Shown: positions 1 to 8,471 of the stretch, in pieces
Layout of the letters: each line of letters opens with the position of its first letter
How positions within the stretch are numbered: the stretch's first letter is position 1
Assembly (NCBI GenBank): GCA_017557665.1
Contig: JAFYYI010000003.1
Span: 1-64,000, forward strand
Source of the DNA: Muribaculaceae bacterium
GTDB lineage: Bacteria > Bacteroidota > Bacteroidia > Bacteroidales > Muribaculaceae
DNA: 64,000 nt
Reading direction: 5' to 3'
Translations under genes and position numbers: made by a program
The notes under the pieces: model-generated
What the model was told of the DNA's origin: nothing
The model's input: the letters and a program-made list of their open reading frames with translations, nothing else
The model's database searches: none

Positions 1-267
1 ACCTGCTCTTGCCAGATTTTGACCATCGTAGCATTGTTTCAATCCACGCGCCCGCGGGAGGCGCGACGCCTCGTAAGCGTCGCATACATCGGCAAAGAGA
101 AGTTTCAATCCACGCGCCCGCGGGAGGCGCGACATGAGGCTGCTTATCGTTGGCGTTATATAACTAATGTTTCAATCCACGCGCCCGCGGGAGGCGCGAC
201 AGGGCAAACTTTTCCTCAACATAATCACCAAAATCGTTTCAATCCACGCGCCCGCGGGAGGCGCGAC
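1..267 (-). CRISPR. Type I-C CRISPR array, leader-proximal end (truncated by window edge)
   Basis: Four identical 32-base repeats lie at 36-67, 102-133, 169-200 and 236-267, separated by spacers of 34-35 bases. Bases 1-35 are a further complete spacer length, so the array continues beyond the left edge. On the minus strand the repeat begins GTCGCGCC and ends ATTGAAAC, the usual type I-C form, with a GC-rich internal palindrome. The cas operon runs leftward into the array, so the crRNA strand is minus and the repeat at 236-267 is next to the leader. The spacer at 201-235 should be the newest. Identical repeats suggest an active or recently active array. Confidence 0.97.
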
Positions 268-433
268 TGTTTATTTATAGAATTGCTGATAGACAATCAA
301 TTATCGGCAATTTTCTGCGAAATTAGTCAAAAAAGTTTTATTTTAGATCTAAATTTGCTAAAAAATGCCTTTTTCTCTGTATTTCAAGGGTTGCGAACCT
401 TTTGGTTCTTTGCTCTTCACTAGAGGTTCGCAA
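268..433 (-). promoter_or_regulatory. CRISPR leader
   Basis: This AT-rich stretch lies between the cas2 stop codon and the first repeat and contains no gene. By position and orientation it is the array leader, where new spacers would be inserted. I see no exact TAnnTTTG box on the minus strand here, so the array may be transcribed from a divergent promoter or by read-through from the cas operon. Confidence 0.8.
391..433 (-). repeat. 10-bp inverted repeat at the cas2 end of the leader
   Basis: TTGCGAACCT at 391-400 is matched exactly by AGGTTCGCAA at 424-433, with a 23-base loop. The stem starts at the base immediately after the cas2 stop codon. No T-tract follows on the minus strand, so a simple intrinsic terminator is not well supported. 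It could be a leader motif or an RNA hairpin separating cas2 from the array. Confidence 0.6.
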
Positions 434-724
434 TTAGATAATTAATTCTCCTTGAATATTGATCTCCTGTTTCAATCCCAATGTTTCAACTTTTGTTTCA
501 TAATTATTTCCCATATTATAAAACCTTATAGAATCCATACTTTCTGAAATTATTTCCTTAAGATGTATTTTCAGTTGGGTATATTGCGTGAAGTCCACCA
601 CGCATTCAAACACCGAATTTTGAACACGTTGACCATAATTCATGCACTCCTTTGCCACTCGCCTCAACCGACGCTGCCCTTCGAGGCTTGTTGTATCAAC
701 ATCGTATGTTACTAATATAAGCAT
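434..724 (-). CDS. cas2: CRISPR-associated endonuclease Cas2 (type I-C)
   Basis: This 96-residue protein begins MLILVTYDVDTTS, the ferredoxin-like beta strand with the conserved Asp (D9) of Cas2, and has the family region RRLRRVAKECMNYGQRVQNS. Cas2 dimers bridge two Cas1 dimers in the spacer-integration complex. It is the last gene of the operon, starts 4 bases after the cas1 stop and is next to the array leader, the normal I-C place. Length is typical. Confidence 0.96.
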   Translation of the reverse strand: MLILVTYDVDTTSLEGQRRLRRVAKECMNYGQRVQNSVFECVVDFTQYTQLKIHLKEIISESMDSIRFYNMGNNYETKVETLGLKQEINIQGELII

Positions 725-728
725 CGCA

Positions 729-1763
729 TTACTGTATTAAGAAAACTGGATAATTGTCTAAATCTCCTCGCAGGAAACGAGCCATCAACATAGCTTGAAT
801 AAAAGGCAGTAGTCCAATTGGCACACTCTCTTTGAGAAATGGATGAGCCATTGTATCCTTTTTCCTTTTCTGCCAAGCAGCTATAACAGTTTTCTTACAA
901 TTATCATTCATGATGATATTGTCTGTTCCATTTTCGATGAAATCTTCAGCACACACCTGTTTTCGGTTAATGAGCGACAGGACAAACCTATCAACCAAAT
1001 ATGCACGCAATTCTTCCATCATGTCAAGTGCCAACCCTGCACGACCAGGTCGATCAGTATGAAGAAACCCGACATAGGGATCCAGACCCACTGTTTCGAG
1101 AGCTGATTGCACCTCATGAGCCAATAAAGTATAAACAAACGAGAGCAAGCAATTTGTTCGATCTTTAGGCGGCCTGCGATTCCTTCCGACAAAAGTGAAT
1201 GCAGACTTCTGTGAAACAATCATGTCATCAAAAATTGAGAAATAATTGACTGCGGCATCACCCTCAATTCCACGCAACTCATTTGCAGTTTGAGTGTTCA
1301 ATACCTGTCGCATATTAACTTTTAGGGCATTTGAGACGCTTTCAACCCTTGAGACTTCCTCGACAGACGAGGCATGATCCCTCTTGAACCGTTCAACGAC
1401 CTTACGCGAGTTGTGAATTTTTCCTCTTATCATGATTTTACTGATTATCAAGGCTTCCTCTTTGTCATCTGCTACCCTGTACTGCTTGCGTCGTAATAGC
1501 ACATTACCATTGGTCCTTCCTGTAACACGAGCCAAAAAACGGCCATTGGAAGTTAAAAAGCAGAGGCTTATATTGCGCTCGGCACACATGGCCATCAAGT
1601 ACTTGGATGCGCCTATGTTATTAAAGCACACAATCCCCTCAAGATTGATAACAGGGAGCCTCATGACTTCATGATTCTCAATCTTTGCGACAATATTATC
1701 TCCATCCTTTGATAAATACACATCAGGATTTGTCACATACAAGGTATTCAATAATTTCCTCAT
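729..1763 (-). CDS. cas1: CRISPR-associated integrase Cas1 (type I-C)
   Basis: Cas1 integrates new spacers at the leader-repeat junction. The ATG at 1763 overlaps the cas4 stop (ATGA) and begins MRKLLNTLYV, a good Cas1 start; a longer reading frame beginning at 1829 would run through the end of cas4 and is not preferred. The protein is 344 residues. The metal-binding residues expected of the family are visible: E167 (RGIEGDA), H235 (VGFLHTD) and D247 in ALDMMEE. The N-terminal part contains the characteristic EGIVCFNNIGASKYLM stretch. All parts look intact. Confidence 0.96.
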   Translation of the reverse strand: MRKLLNTLYVTNPDVYLSKDGDNIVAKIENHEVMRLPVINLEGIVCFNNIGASKYLMAMCAERNISLCFLTSNGRFLARVTGRTNGNVLLRRKQYRVADDKEEALIISKIMIRGKIHNSRKVVERFKRDHASSVEEVSRVESVSNALKVNMRQVLNTQTANELRGIEGDAAVNYFSIFDDMIVSQKSAFTFVGRNRRPPKDRTNCLLSFVYTLLAHEVQSALETVGLDPYVGFLHTDRPGRAGLALDMMEELRAYLVDRFVLSLINRKQVCAEDFIENGTDNIIMNDNCKKTVIAAWQKRKKDTMAHPFLKESVPIGLLPFIQAMLMARFLRGDLDNYPVFLIQ

Positions 1764-2443
1764 TCTACATCCATTTGTTTTAGATAGTGATTTACACTCG
1801 TCATTCTTTTCATTGATTTGACAAAGCATTTATCATTCAATGAGCATGAGCGACAATAGCTGTGATACTCTGCTTGTGGAGTAATGCCTGCATCAAATAT
1901 CTCATGCATGATGGCCGAGTAGTGCTTTACTTGTTTCCGCAATTCACGTGTGAACATGACAGGAAAACGCCTCCTGATTGACTCATAGAAAAAAGCGCCT
2001 TCTTGAATTTCAATGCCATACATTTCCTCAAGGCACATGGCCTGGGCACACAACTGCACCTCGTCAACTTCGTCATGTTTAGGCTTGCCGTGTTTATATT
2101 CAATGGGATAAACCGTCCATCTTCCTGGATATTTAGGAACCTCGATAGTGTTGTTGTCTTGGCCTTGGACTGCTGTGAGCTCAAGCAAATCAGCAATACC
2201 GCTAAAACCCAGTTCATGAGAAACGAGCGCAACAGAACGCAGGTATACTACATTCTTGTTGCGCTCTATAGCATGAGGATTATCTACTTTCCTGTGGAGC
2301 CATCGCCCCTCAACGGTTAAGTGGTTTTCTTCCCACTGTTGTTCAATGTGAATTAAGCCCCATTGCCGCGGGCAAAAGGCAAAATGCTGTATTCCAGACA
2401 ACATCAGCAGGTCGTCATCCTCATAGTAGGCCATTCTTCTCAC
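1760..2443 (-). CDS. cas4: CRISPR-associated exonuclease Cas4 (type I-C)
   Basis: Cas4 trims prespacers and sets PAM choice during adaptation in type I-C systems. This 227-residue protein has the four Fe-S cysteines expected: C24 (FCPRQW) and C197, C200 and C206 (CRSCSLNDKC). The RecB-type nuclease core shows D85 and the E115-x-K117 pair (PIEYKHGK). The gene starts 5 bases after cas7 and overlaps cas1 by 4 bases, which suggests translational coupling. A start three codons in (MAYYEDDD) is also possible. Confidence 0.95.
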   Translation of the reverse strand: MRRMAYYEDDDLLMLSGIQHFAFCPRQWGLIHIEQQWEENHLTVEGRWLHRKVDNPHAIERNKNVVYLRSVALVSHELGFSGIADLLELTAVQGQDNNTIEVPKYPGRWTVYPIEYKHGKPKHDEVDEVQLCAQAMCLEEMYGIEIQEGAFFYESIRRRFPVMFTRELRKQVKHYSAIMHEIFDAGITPQAEYHSYCRSCSLNDKCFVKSMKRMTSVNHYLKQMDVE

Positions 2444-2448
2444 GCTTG

Positions 2449-3297
2449 TTAGATGAGTTCCTCAATCGTTACACCAGTGGGCAGGTGCTCTTTGTCGATT
2501 GTAACCTCATAGTCGGCAAACGAGCGTGCCGGGGCGGTTTTATCCGTGCGCTGCACCCTGACGAGGTCAAACAACTTGTTGGCGGGTGCATTGCCCAGCA
2601 CTGAATCATGCTTGAACACAATCAGCCGTTGGGCGCTCATCAAGCCGCGTGCAGCCGAACGATCAACGTCAAACATGTTCTTCAACGCATCAAAGAACAA
2701 GTCAAGGTCTTCTTCGCTAAACCCCGTCTGCTTCGCGAGATTGGCCGAAATGAATCCGTGGCAAACGTACAGGCCATAAGGGATGGTTGCCTTGCGACCC
2801 ATAGTGCGTTCTTTTTCAAGATCTGCTTCCTTCGTAACGGCCATACGTGTTATCGAGTGTTCAAGAGTTGCAACCGGGTCGATTGATCGTGCAAAGGTCA
2901 TCTGGATTGGACCACGAACTTGATCTTGTTTACCACTGGTGGCAATCACTGCGCCAAAGGTGCGAATGTCATAGTAGTTTCGGCACATGACCTTTTTTGC
3001 AATTGCCCTTCGTTCATCTTGTGGGGCTTGCGTTATTTCTGATAGATCATAAGTTTGATTAACAATACTATCAAGCACAGCCTTCTCCTTGATGAAGATA
3101 TCGTAGCCATCAGCCAATTGCCTTGCTACCTGCACATAGTTGCGCACTTTGCGCTTAAGGCAAACGTCGGTAACAAGTCCCATACCAGTCTCAGCATCCA
3201 CGCGGGGCAGGTTTCCTGCATCGGGGTCACCATTGGGATTACCATCCTGCACATCAAAGATGTACACAAAATCGATTCTGTTTTTTAATGTTGACAT
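2449..3297 (-). CDS. cas7: Cascade backbone protein Cas7 (type I-C, Csd2)
   Basis: Cas7 forms the helical backbone of the type I-C Cascade along the crRNA spacer. The 282-residue protein starts with [14 protein letters not shown] and carries the Csd2 signature [15 protein letters not shown] near residues 18-32. It sits between cas8c (12-base gap) and cas4 (5-base gap) in the operon. Length and order are typical, and no defect is seen. Confidence 0.95.
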   Translation of the reverse strand: MSTLKNRIDFVYIFDVQDGNPNGDPDAGNLPRVDAETGMGLVTDVCLKRKVRNYVQVARQLADGYDIFIKEKAVLDSIVNQTYDLSEITQAPQDERRAIAKKVMCRNYYDIRTFGAVIATSGKQDQVRGPIQMTFARSIDPVATLEHSITRMAVTKEADLEKERTMGRKATIPYGLYVCHGFISANLAKQTGFSEEDLDLFFDALKNMFDVDRSAARGLMSAQRLIVFKHDSVLGNAPANKLFDLVRVQRTDKTAPARSFADYEVTIDKEHLPTGVTIEELI

Positions 3298-3309
3298 AGT
3301 TGTAATGTA

Positions 3310-5079
3310 TTATTGGTTATTGTTTTCTTCTTTCTCGTTCTTGATGAAAAATGCCTGGCGCTGATGATAGTAGCCGACGAAGAATCGTCCCTGGTCCTGA
3401 AGGTCAAGATGAGCGGGGAAACCATCAGCGTCAAGTTTCTCAATAATCTCTTGCTTGAGTTTCTCAAAGAAGACATTTCTTCCCTCATTCAGTTTCTCGG
3501 AATGATGAGACGAGAGATTGAGAATTGTGGCAAACACGGCTGATGGAGTCGCACTTGCCGAATTCATGTACCGTTCACGAATGGTGTGTTGATTGTTCGC
3601 GTCCTCTTGAATCTTGTCAAGCACGGCAAACAAGCGACCACACAGATAACCTGGGTTGGTGTTGTTCTTGTCTAACATAACATTTATTTTTTGTTCATTA
3701 ATATTGTATTGTCTATTTAAATATGCCTTGATAATTGCGACTCGGGTAATGATAAAGCCTTTTCGAGAAGCTTCTTCATATTTGTCTTTAGCTGTTTCAG
3801 ATCGCATACGCCTAATACATGACGTAAAGAGTATTTGTGGGTATGGAGTGCCCTGAAAAATGCTTTTCATTACAGCTTCTGGCAAATTTGGCTGAAGTTT
3901 TGAATCATTTCCCGAAATAACCCCTTTCAAAGTCACTGCTTTCAATATTGAATAAAGACCCACATATGGTCTCTGGAACTTTCGAGTATCTTCTATTTCC
4001 ATATCTTCAAAATGGCGATTGATGCGTTCGGCAAATTCCTTCAAGGGGATTTCTGCCCAATAGACTACTGCGATACGAGCAGAGTTTGGCGCTAATCCCA
4101 AGATATAGAACTTGTCATCGAGGGAGGTGTTTAGTTCTCCAGAATAAATGGCCTTAAACACCTTCCTCACCTGCTCAATCCTAGCATTAGGGTCATCTTC
4201 ATCGGCATCCGAGAAGCCAAACAGGTCAAAGATGCCTTTCTCGGCTTGATTACCAGCCTCGTTATCTTTTGAAGCCCAAAAGAGAAATGTTCGATTCCCT
4301 ATGAGAAATTTATTCCGGGAATCAGACCTCAGCAAGTGTTTCAAAGCCGTGGAGTAAGCAAACTCGGATTCTTCGCTGATAGGGGCATTTGCTCCTTGCT
4401 CCTTTCCGTAGGAATCATACCCTGATTTTACTTGGAATGAAACAATCTTGGCTACAGCCTGACTGCCCTGAATCATCGTGGCAGTTGTCACGTCAACAAT
4501 CTTCCCTTTTTTGCCAGAGACAAGGCAGACTTTCTCGTTATCGTGATTATCTCCATCTAAAAGGTCAAGCAATTCTTCTTTCTCGGCAACTATTTGTGTA
4601 TCACCATTAATCAGAAAAGAGAAAAAGGAATACTTTTTATTCAGATTCTTCTCGATTTCGGGCCATAAGGTGTCAGCCTTCATTTTAGTGAGTGTTGCTT
4701 GAGCGTCATGCTGATAAAAACGATGCACTGCCATAATATCAGCATTATCTGGAGCCGCTTTATATATCTCTTCTACTTTTTTCTTGAAAGTTTCAAGATA
4801 CTTTCGGCAACCATCAAAATCTTTCTTGTCAGAGAAGCCAAACACATAGGCACTGCTATCATATAGGTAGTTAGCCAATGGTGCGCTTGTCCTACCTAAT
4901 TGCTTTTTTACAATAAAAGTCTGGGCCTGCTTATTGTTTATGCGACGATCTTCAAACCGCAAGAAGTTTCCATCACGGTCTATTACAACCAGGAAACCAA
5001 TCTCTTTAAGTTCCCTGCCAAAAGCAGGCAAAGTCCCTTTGCACCTGTCATAGTAGTCATATAGTGCTTTAAGTATCAT
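3310..5079 (-). CDS. cas8c: Cascade large subunit Cas8c (type I-C, Csd1)
   Basis: This 589-residue protein is the type I-C large subunit, which recognises the PAM and recruits Cas3. In many I-C systems an internal start in this gene also yields a small Cas11c subunit; I did not identify that start here. The N-terminus MILKALYDYYDRCKG and the later RPYVGLYSILKAV and NPGYLCGRLFAVLD stretches are family-like. Its start overlaps the cas5 stop by 4 bases (ATGA), a coupling that fits fixed stoichiometry. Confidence 0.94.
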   Translation of the reverse strand: MILKALYDYYDRCKGTLPAFGRELKEIGFLVVIDRDGNFLRFEDRRINNKQAQTFIVKKQLGRTSAPLANYLYDSSAYVFGFSDKKDFDGCRKYLETFKKKVEEIYKAAPDNADIMAVHRFYQHDAQATLTKMKADTLWPEIEKNLNKKYSFFSFLINGDTQIVAEKEELLDLLDGDNHDNEKVCLVSGKKGKIVDVTTATMIQGSQAVAKIVSFQVKSGYDSYGKEQGANAPISEESEFAYSTALKHLLRSDSRNKFLIGNRTFLFWASKDNEAGNQAEKGIFDLFGFSDADEDDPNARIEQVRKVFKAIYSGELNTSLDDKFYILGLAPNSARIAVVYWAEIPLKEFAERINRHFEDMEIEDTRKFQRPYVGLYSILKAVTLKGVISGNDSKLQPNLPEAVMKSIFQGTPYPQILFTSCIRRMRSETAKDKYEEASRKGFIITRVAIIKAYLNRQYNINEQKINVMLDKNNTNPGYLCGRLFAVLDKIQEDANNQHTIRERYMNSASATPSAVFATILNLSSHHSEKLNEGRNVFFEKLKQEIIEKLDADGFPAHLDLQDQGRFFVGYYHQRQAFFIKNEKEENNNQ

Positions 5080-5771
5080 TTCAACACCTCCTTACTGTCT
5101 CTAGTTGGAACCATAATCACTCCTTTTTCCATGATGGCATGATAGAACATGGCATCGGGCTTTTTAAGATTTCCTTCAAAGTCCATGTCATAAAGCATCA
5201 AACCCAGGTCGCGGTTCTCGTTAATTGGAGCACTCAATTTCTCTTGTTCTGGATTGACAAGGCGGAATGATGCAGAACACTCTCGGGTGCCGAGATAAGG
5301 CTGGTTAAAGCATTGCCCTTTACTTGCCCTACGCTCAAACATAGCATTGTACTTGCCGGGGTTCTCATCCTTGTGAAGGAATTCTTTTTCTTCCTTGTCA
5401 ATCGATGGGTTCTTGCTCTCAGCACGTTTCCACATTGGGATAAACTCCAATTTAGCCCAGATACGGTAACGCACATCCTGCAGCATCAAGGTGTTCTTCT
5501 GCTGTCGTTTTTCCTCAATGAAAACAGGCTTGGATGAAACTGCGCCCACCTCGTTACGACGGATTGACGTCCACTTGATGGGGTTCAGTACCTCAATCTT
5601 GGTCACCTGCCAACGAATGGCCGGTTTCCAAAAAATCGCCTCAAAGATGGCGCGCGCCGCTGATGGCGTGATGACATCGTAACTCACTCGCTCCACCTTG
5701 AGTTCTGGTCGGGTAAAGCAGGCGATTGGCCCCCATACCTCCAGACAAAATTCTTTATCAAAATATTCCAT
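5076..5771 (-). CDS. cas5: Cas5 crRNA-processing subunit (type I-C, Cas5d)
   Basis: In type I-C systems Cas5 takes the role of Cas6: it cuts the pre-crRNA in the repeat and stays bound to the 5' handle. This 231-residue protein has the family segment YDVITPSAARAIFEAIFW near residues 31-48. No cas6 gene is present in the operon, as expected for I-C. It begins 7 bases after cas3 and overlaps cas8c. Confidence 0.94.
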   Translation of the reverse strand: MEYFDKEFCLEVWGPIACFTRPELKVERVSYDVITPSAARAIFEAIFWKPAIRWQVTKIEVLNPIKWTSIRRNEVGAVSSKPVFIEEKRQQKNTLMLQDVRYRIWAKLEFIPMWKRAESKNPSIDKEEKEFLHKDENPGKYNAMFERRASKGQCFNQPYLGTRECSASFRLVNPEQEKLSAPINENRDLGLMLYDMDFEGNLKKPDAMFYHAIMEKGVIMVPTRDSKEVLK

Positions 5772-5778
5772 ATCGATA

Positions 5779-7959
5779 TTATATGATTAATGTTTCTTCT
5801 AACCATTGATTATCGGTGATTAAACCGACTTTATCATGATACATTGATTCATTCTCAAGGACATAAATCCCTTCTTGGTACTCAATTATAGCACCCGATT
5901 CATTCAATGCTTTGAAATCTTTTTGCCTCACACTTACGGCATATTGTGATAATTTCTTCAAAACAGGATAGGACGGGCCATGGTGCATCAGTTCATCAAG
6001 GAGATACTTGCTGCCAGCACATTGAATGAAAATGCTTGTGGTCTCATCCTCAATCAACCGGAATTGGGCGGCTGCTTCCTGGAACTGCATCTCAGTTGGT
6101 TTATAAAGCATATTTCCTATCTGCTTCTTATCAAAACTTTGGGTGCGGGCTAACAGTTGACTAAAATAAGCCCGCATTGCCTCGGGGGCAAACCAATCAA
6201 AATCTCCCACCATGTTCTGACGAGCATAATTGGCTTGAGAAATATAGCCAGGTGGCAATTGATGTTCTGCTCCAAGGCTGAAAACGTGCGTCGTGCAGAT
6301 GTCCAGTTTCCCCTCACGGTTGCAGCGACCAGCCGCTTGCAAGATTGAGTCAAGACCAGCCTCCTGACGATAAACGATAGGAAAATCGATGTCCACACCT
6401 GCCTCAATCAGTTGGGTGGCCACTACGCGGATGATTCGCTGATTATCGTCCTTGAGGGCTGCCTTAATTGTCTCGATGGTTTCACGCACATGTGCGGGAT
6501 ACATCATTCGTGACAGGTGTAGGGTCAAACCCTCCTGTGGTAATCGCTCAAATAATTCCTTGGCATCCTTGCGGGTGTTCACGATACACAACACCCGATC
6601 ATGCTGAGCAATCTGCCGTGCAATTTCATCATAAGTTTGCGGAGCGTTGTTGATATCAAGTTTCACTCGTCTCAGTTTGTCATGTAAATTGGCTTCGGCT
6701 GGTATGATTTCATGAATGTGCGGTAATGCCTCAAATTGGTTTAACCTGTTTGTTCCCCTGATTGTGCCGTCAAGAATGGGCTGGCTTGCCGTCGTGAACA
6801 GGAATGATGTGCCAAAGACGTTTTTCAATGACTTGAACGAGTTGATGATTGGTTGAAGGAATTCCAATGGCAACGTCTGTACCTCATCAAGAATGACCAC
6901 ACTCTTGGCTATATTGTGCAGTTTGCGGCATTGTGACGGCTTGTTGCTGAACAGGGATTCAAAAAAACGAACGTTGGTTGTCACTACAATCGGGTAATCC
7001 CAGTTCTCGGTCGCAAGTTGCAGTTGCTTTGTAACCTCATTCTTGCCATCGCCATCATACTCAACATTGGAGTGGTGCTCCAACACATTTTCTTCTCCAA
7101 AGATTGCCTTCAGTGTCGCTGCGGTTTGAACAATGATACTGGTATAGGGAATGGCTATGATAATGCGTTGCAAGTCGTTTCTCACTGCATGACGTAATGC
7201 CCACAACAACGAGGACAACGTTTTGCCACCACCCGTAGGAACCGTGAGGCTATAATAATCAACATCGCCATCACTGCTGTTTTTACAACACTCCTGCACG
7301 TAACGCCTAATGCGGTTTACCTCGGTATCAGGAGCACTTTTACTGAGTTTCTCAAGATGCGATTCAAGTTTTGAGCACAATTCGCTCATGGTGGTTTTAG
7401 AGCCTCGCAATTCCGCTTGCTCTGGAGCCATAAAAGCCTCGGTATCTAGATAGTCCGCGTCAACGAGACAACTATAAAGCATCCGCACAAGGAGATGAAC
7501 ATCCTCTCGTGCCATCGCACATCGTGGCATTGATAAGTGTGCTTTGACATCAGGAATCGTCACCTCATCAGGGATTTCTTGCTTAATAAGTTCTTTCCAA
7601 TCTCCATCATCATAGAGGCCACGGTGATGACCCATTATAATATTGGATAGAATGGGCGTAACTTGGGGAAATAACTTATGCGCAACAAGACCTCCTACAA
7701 AAGCATGGCTATAATCACCTTCTACTCTTGTATTGGGTTGATAGCCGCTCTCTTTCATGATATGCTGCTGAAAAGCATGCTTTTCTTTCCCGATGTCATG
7801 CAGAAGTCCGAGAACCTTTCCCCACTCACTCATGTTGAAGGAGTCGGAAAATCTTGCAGTTAGTATAGCCACTCCTTGCTGGTGCTCATCGTTTGATTGA
7901 ATCAACCATTTACCGGACGATTCCTTGATGTGTGAGATGATTTTCTCTGGATGATTCAT
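5779..7959 (-). CDS. cas3: CRISPR-associated nuclease/helicase Cas3 (type I-C)
   Basis: Cas3 is recruited to the Cascade R-loop and unwinds and degrades target DNA. The 726-residue protein has an N-terminal HD nuclease domain (H54-D55 in LLHDIGK, H85, H111-H112, D167 region) and an SF2 helicase: Walker A PTGGGKT at 241-247, DEVQ box at 358-361, FTTASQP near 387 and motif VI QAAGRCNREG near 540-549. All key motifs are present, so interference should be functional. It is the first gene of the operon, about 50 bases downstream of a clear promoter. Confidence 0.96.
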   Translation of the reverse strand: MNHPEKIISHIKESSGKWLIQSNDEHQQGVAILTARFSDSFNMSEWGKVLGLLHDIGKEKHAFQQHIMKESGYQPNTRVEGDYSHAFVGGLVAHKLFPQVTPILSNIIMGHHRGLYDDGDWKELIKQEIPDEVTIPDVKAHLSMPRCAMAREDVHLLVRMLYSCLVDADYLDTEAFMAPEQAELRGSKTTMSELCSKLESHLEKLSKSAPDTEVNRIRRYVQECCKNSSDGDVDYYSLTVPTGGGKTLSSLLWALRHAVRNDLQRIIIAIPYTSIIVQTAATLKAIFGEENVLEHHSNVEYDGDGKNEVTKQLQLATENWDYPIVVTTNVRFFESLFSNKPSQCRKLHNIAKSVVILDEVQTLPLEFLQPIINSFKSLKNVFGTSFLFTTASQPILDGTIRGTNRLNQFEALPHIHEIIPAEANLHDKLRRVKLDINNAPQTYDEIARQIAQHDRVLCIVNTRKDAKELFERLPQEGLTLHLSRMMYPAHVRETIETIKAALKDDNQRIIRVVATQLIEAGVDIDFPIVYRQEAGLDSILQAAGRCNREGKLDICTTHVFSLGAEHQLPPGYISQANYARQNMVGDFDWFAPEAMRAYFSQLLARTQSFDKKQIGNMLYKPTEMQFQEAAAQFRLIEDETTSIFIQCAGSKYLLDELMHHGPSYPVLKKLSQYAVSVRQKDFKALNESGAIIEYQEGIYVLENESMYHDKVGLITDNQWLEETLII

Positions 7960-8009
7960 CTTATTAAAGATTAATTTAATGTGCGTTTCAATGATTATCG
8001 TTGAATACG

Positions 8010-8040
8010 CAAATATACTAATTTATACCCATTGAACAAA
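8010..8040 (-). promoter_or_regulatory. Promoter of the cas operon
   Basis: On the minus strand TTTG (8040-8037) and TATATTTG (8017-8010) are separated by 19 bases and match the Bacteroidetes primary sigma consensus TTTG/TAnnTTTG. Cas3 starts at 7959. No other promoter is evident within the tightly packed operon. Confidence 0.8.
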
Positions 8041-8080
8041 ATAAAGTTATTACAATATTTTTGATTTTGCAAAAATAAGG

Positions 8081-8111
8081 CATAGCAGTGTCAAATCTTG
8101 GCACTGCTATG
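8081..8111 (-). terminator. Hairpin terminator upstream of the cas promoter
   Basis: CATAGCAGTG at 8081-8090 pairs perfectly with CACTGCTATG at 8102-8111 around an 11-base loop. On the minus strand a T-rich run (CCTTATTTTTGC) follows, so it would stop transcripts coming leftward from the 8.4-9.7 kb genes before the cas promoter. A weaker T-rich run also follows on the plus strand. Confidence 0.65.
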
Positions 8112-8136
8112 TTGTTTTATATTAAAGGGGCTTGTG

Positions 8137-8284
8137 GGGTTTGACTATCCCTAAGAATACTTGACAGATTTGAGAGCGATTAACTAAGTTGGTTTACACT
8201 AATTTTATCGTTCGCCTAAACAGGGTTGACAGTTTGGCGGTTTTATCACTGAATGGGTTTACAGATTGAGGTGGTTTTGACAGT
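8137..8284. repeat. Iterated short motifs, possible mobile-element end remnant
   Basis: On the plus strand, variants of GGTTTGACAG or GGTTTACA recur at 8137, 8161, 8191, 8223, 8255 and 8273, interleaved with GGTTTTATC-type motifs at 8203 and 8239. Several are spaced 18-32 bases apart. The last copy touches the point where the neighbouring truncated gene loses its family sequence. Read on the minus strand the junction starts with TGTCAA. Multiple terminal repeats beginning with TG are a habit of IS21-type elements, but no transposase gene remains, so the identity is inference. Confidence 0.4.
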
Positions 8285-8417
8285 ACTGGGTGCGGTCGCC
8301 CTTTGCCAGGAAATGATGAGCGAAGTAGTAGGTGATGTCGTAGAGGCATTCGGCCTTCTGGTAGGCGATGAGGTTGCGGTGGTTTCCTCGCTGTGGGAGG
8401 AAACCATTGTCGCTCAT
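8259..8417 (-). pseudogene. Truncated four-helix-bundle suffix domain protein
   Basis: A 52-codon frame starts at 8417 with MSDNGFLPQRGNHRN and continues LIAYQKAECLYDITYYFAHH to GDRT, which closely resembles the start of the Bacteroidetes four-helix-bundle (23S rRNA intervening-sequence-like) proteins, normally near 190 residues. After GDRT, at about 8288, the family sequence stops. Nine unrelated codons and a stop follow, reading into the iterated motifs at 8137-8284. The rest of the gene is absent, so it is a remnant, most simply cut by insertion and deletion of a mobile element. Confidence 0.75.
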
Positions 8418-8471
8418 GGTTGCAGTGACGTTTTGGTCGCTTGGGTTAATTGGACCAATTTGACTAATTGG

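Noticed and set aside
68..101. A CRISPR spacer shares CTCGTAAGCGTCG (13 bases) with the tandem array near 52195, which could mean self-targeting.
   Set aside because: Thirteen of 34 bases is weak. A match of that length somewhere in 64 kb on two strands for a few spacers is not rare by chance, and the rest of the spacer does not align.
19..423. Open reading frame across the CRISPR array.
   Set aside because: It is made of repeats and spacers and runs against the crRNA direction; it is not a gene.
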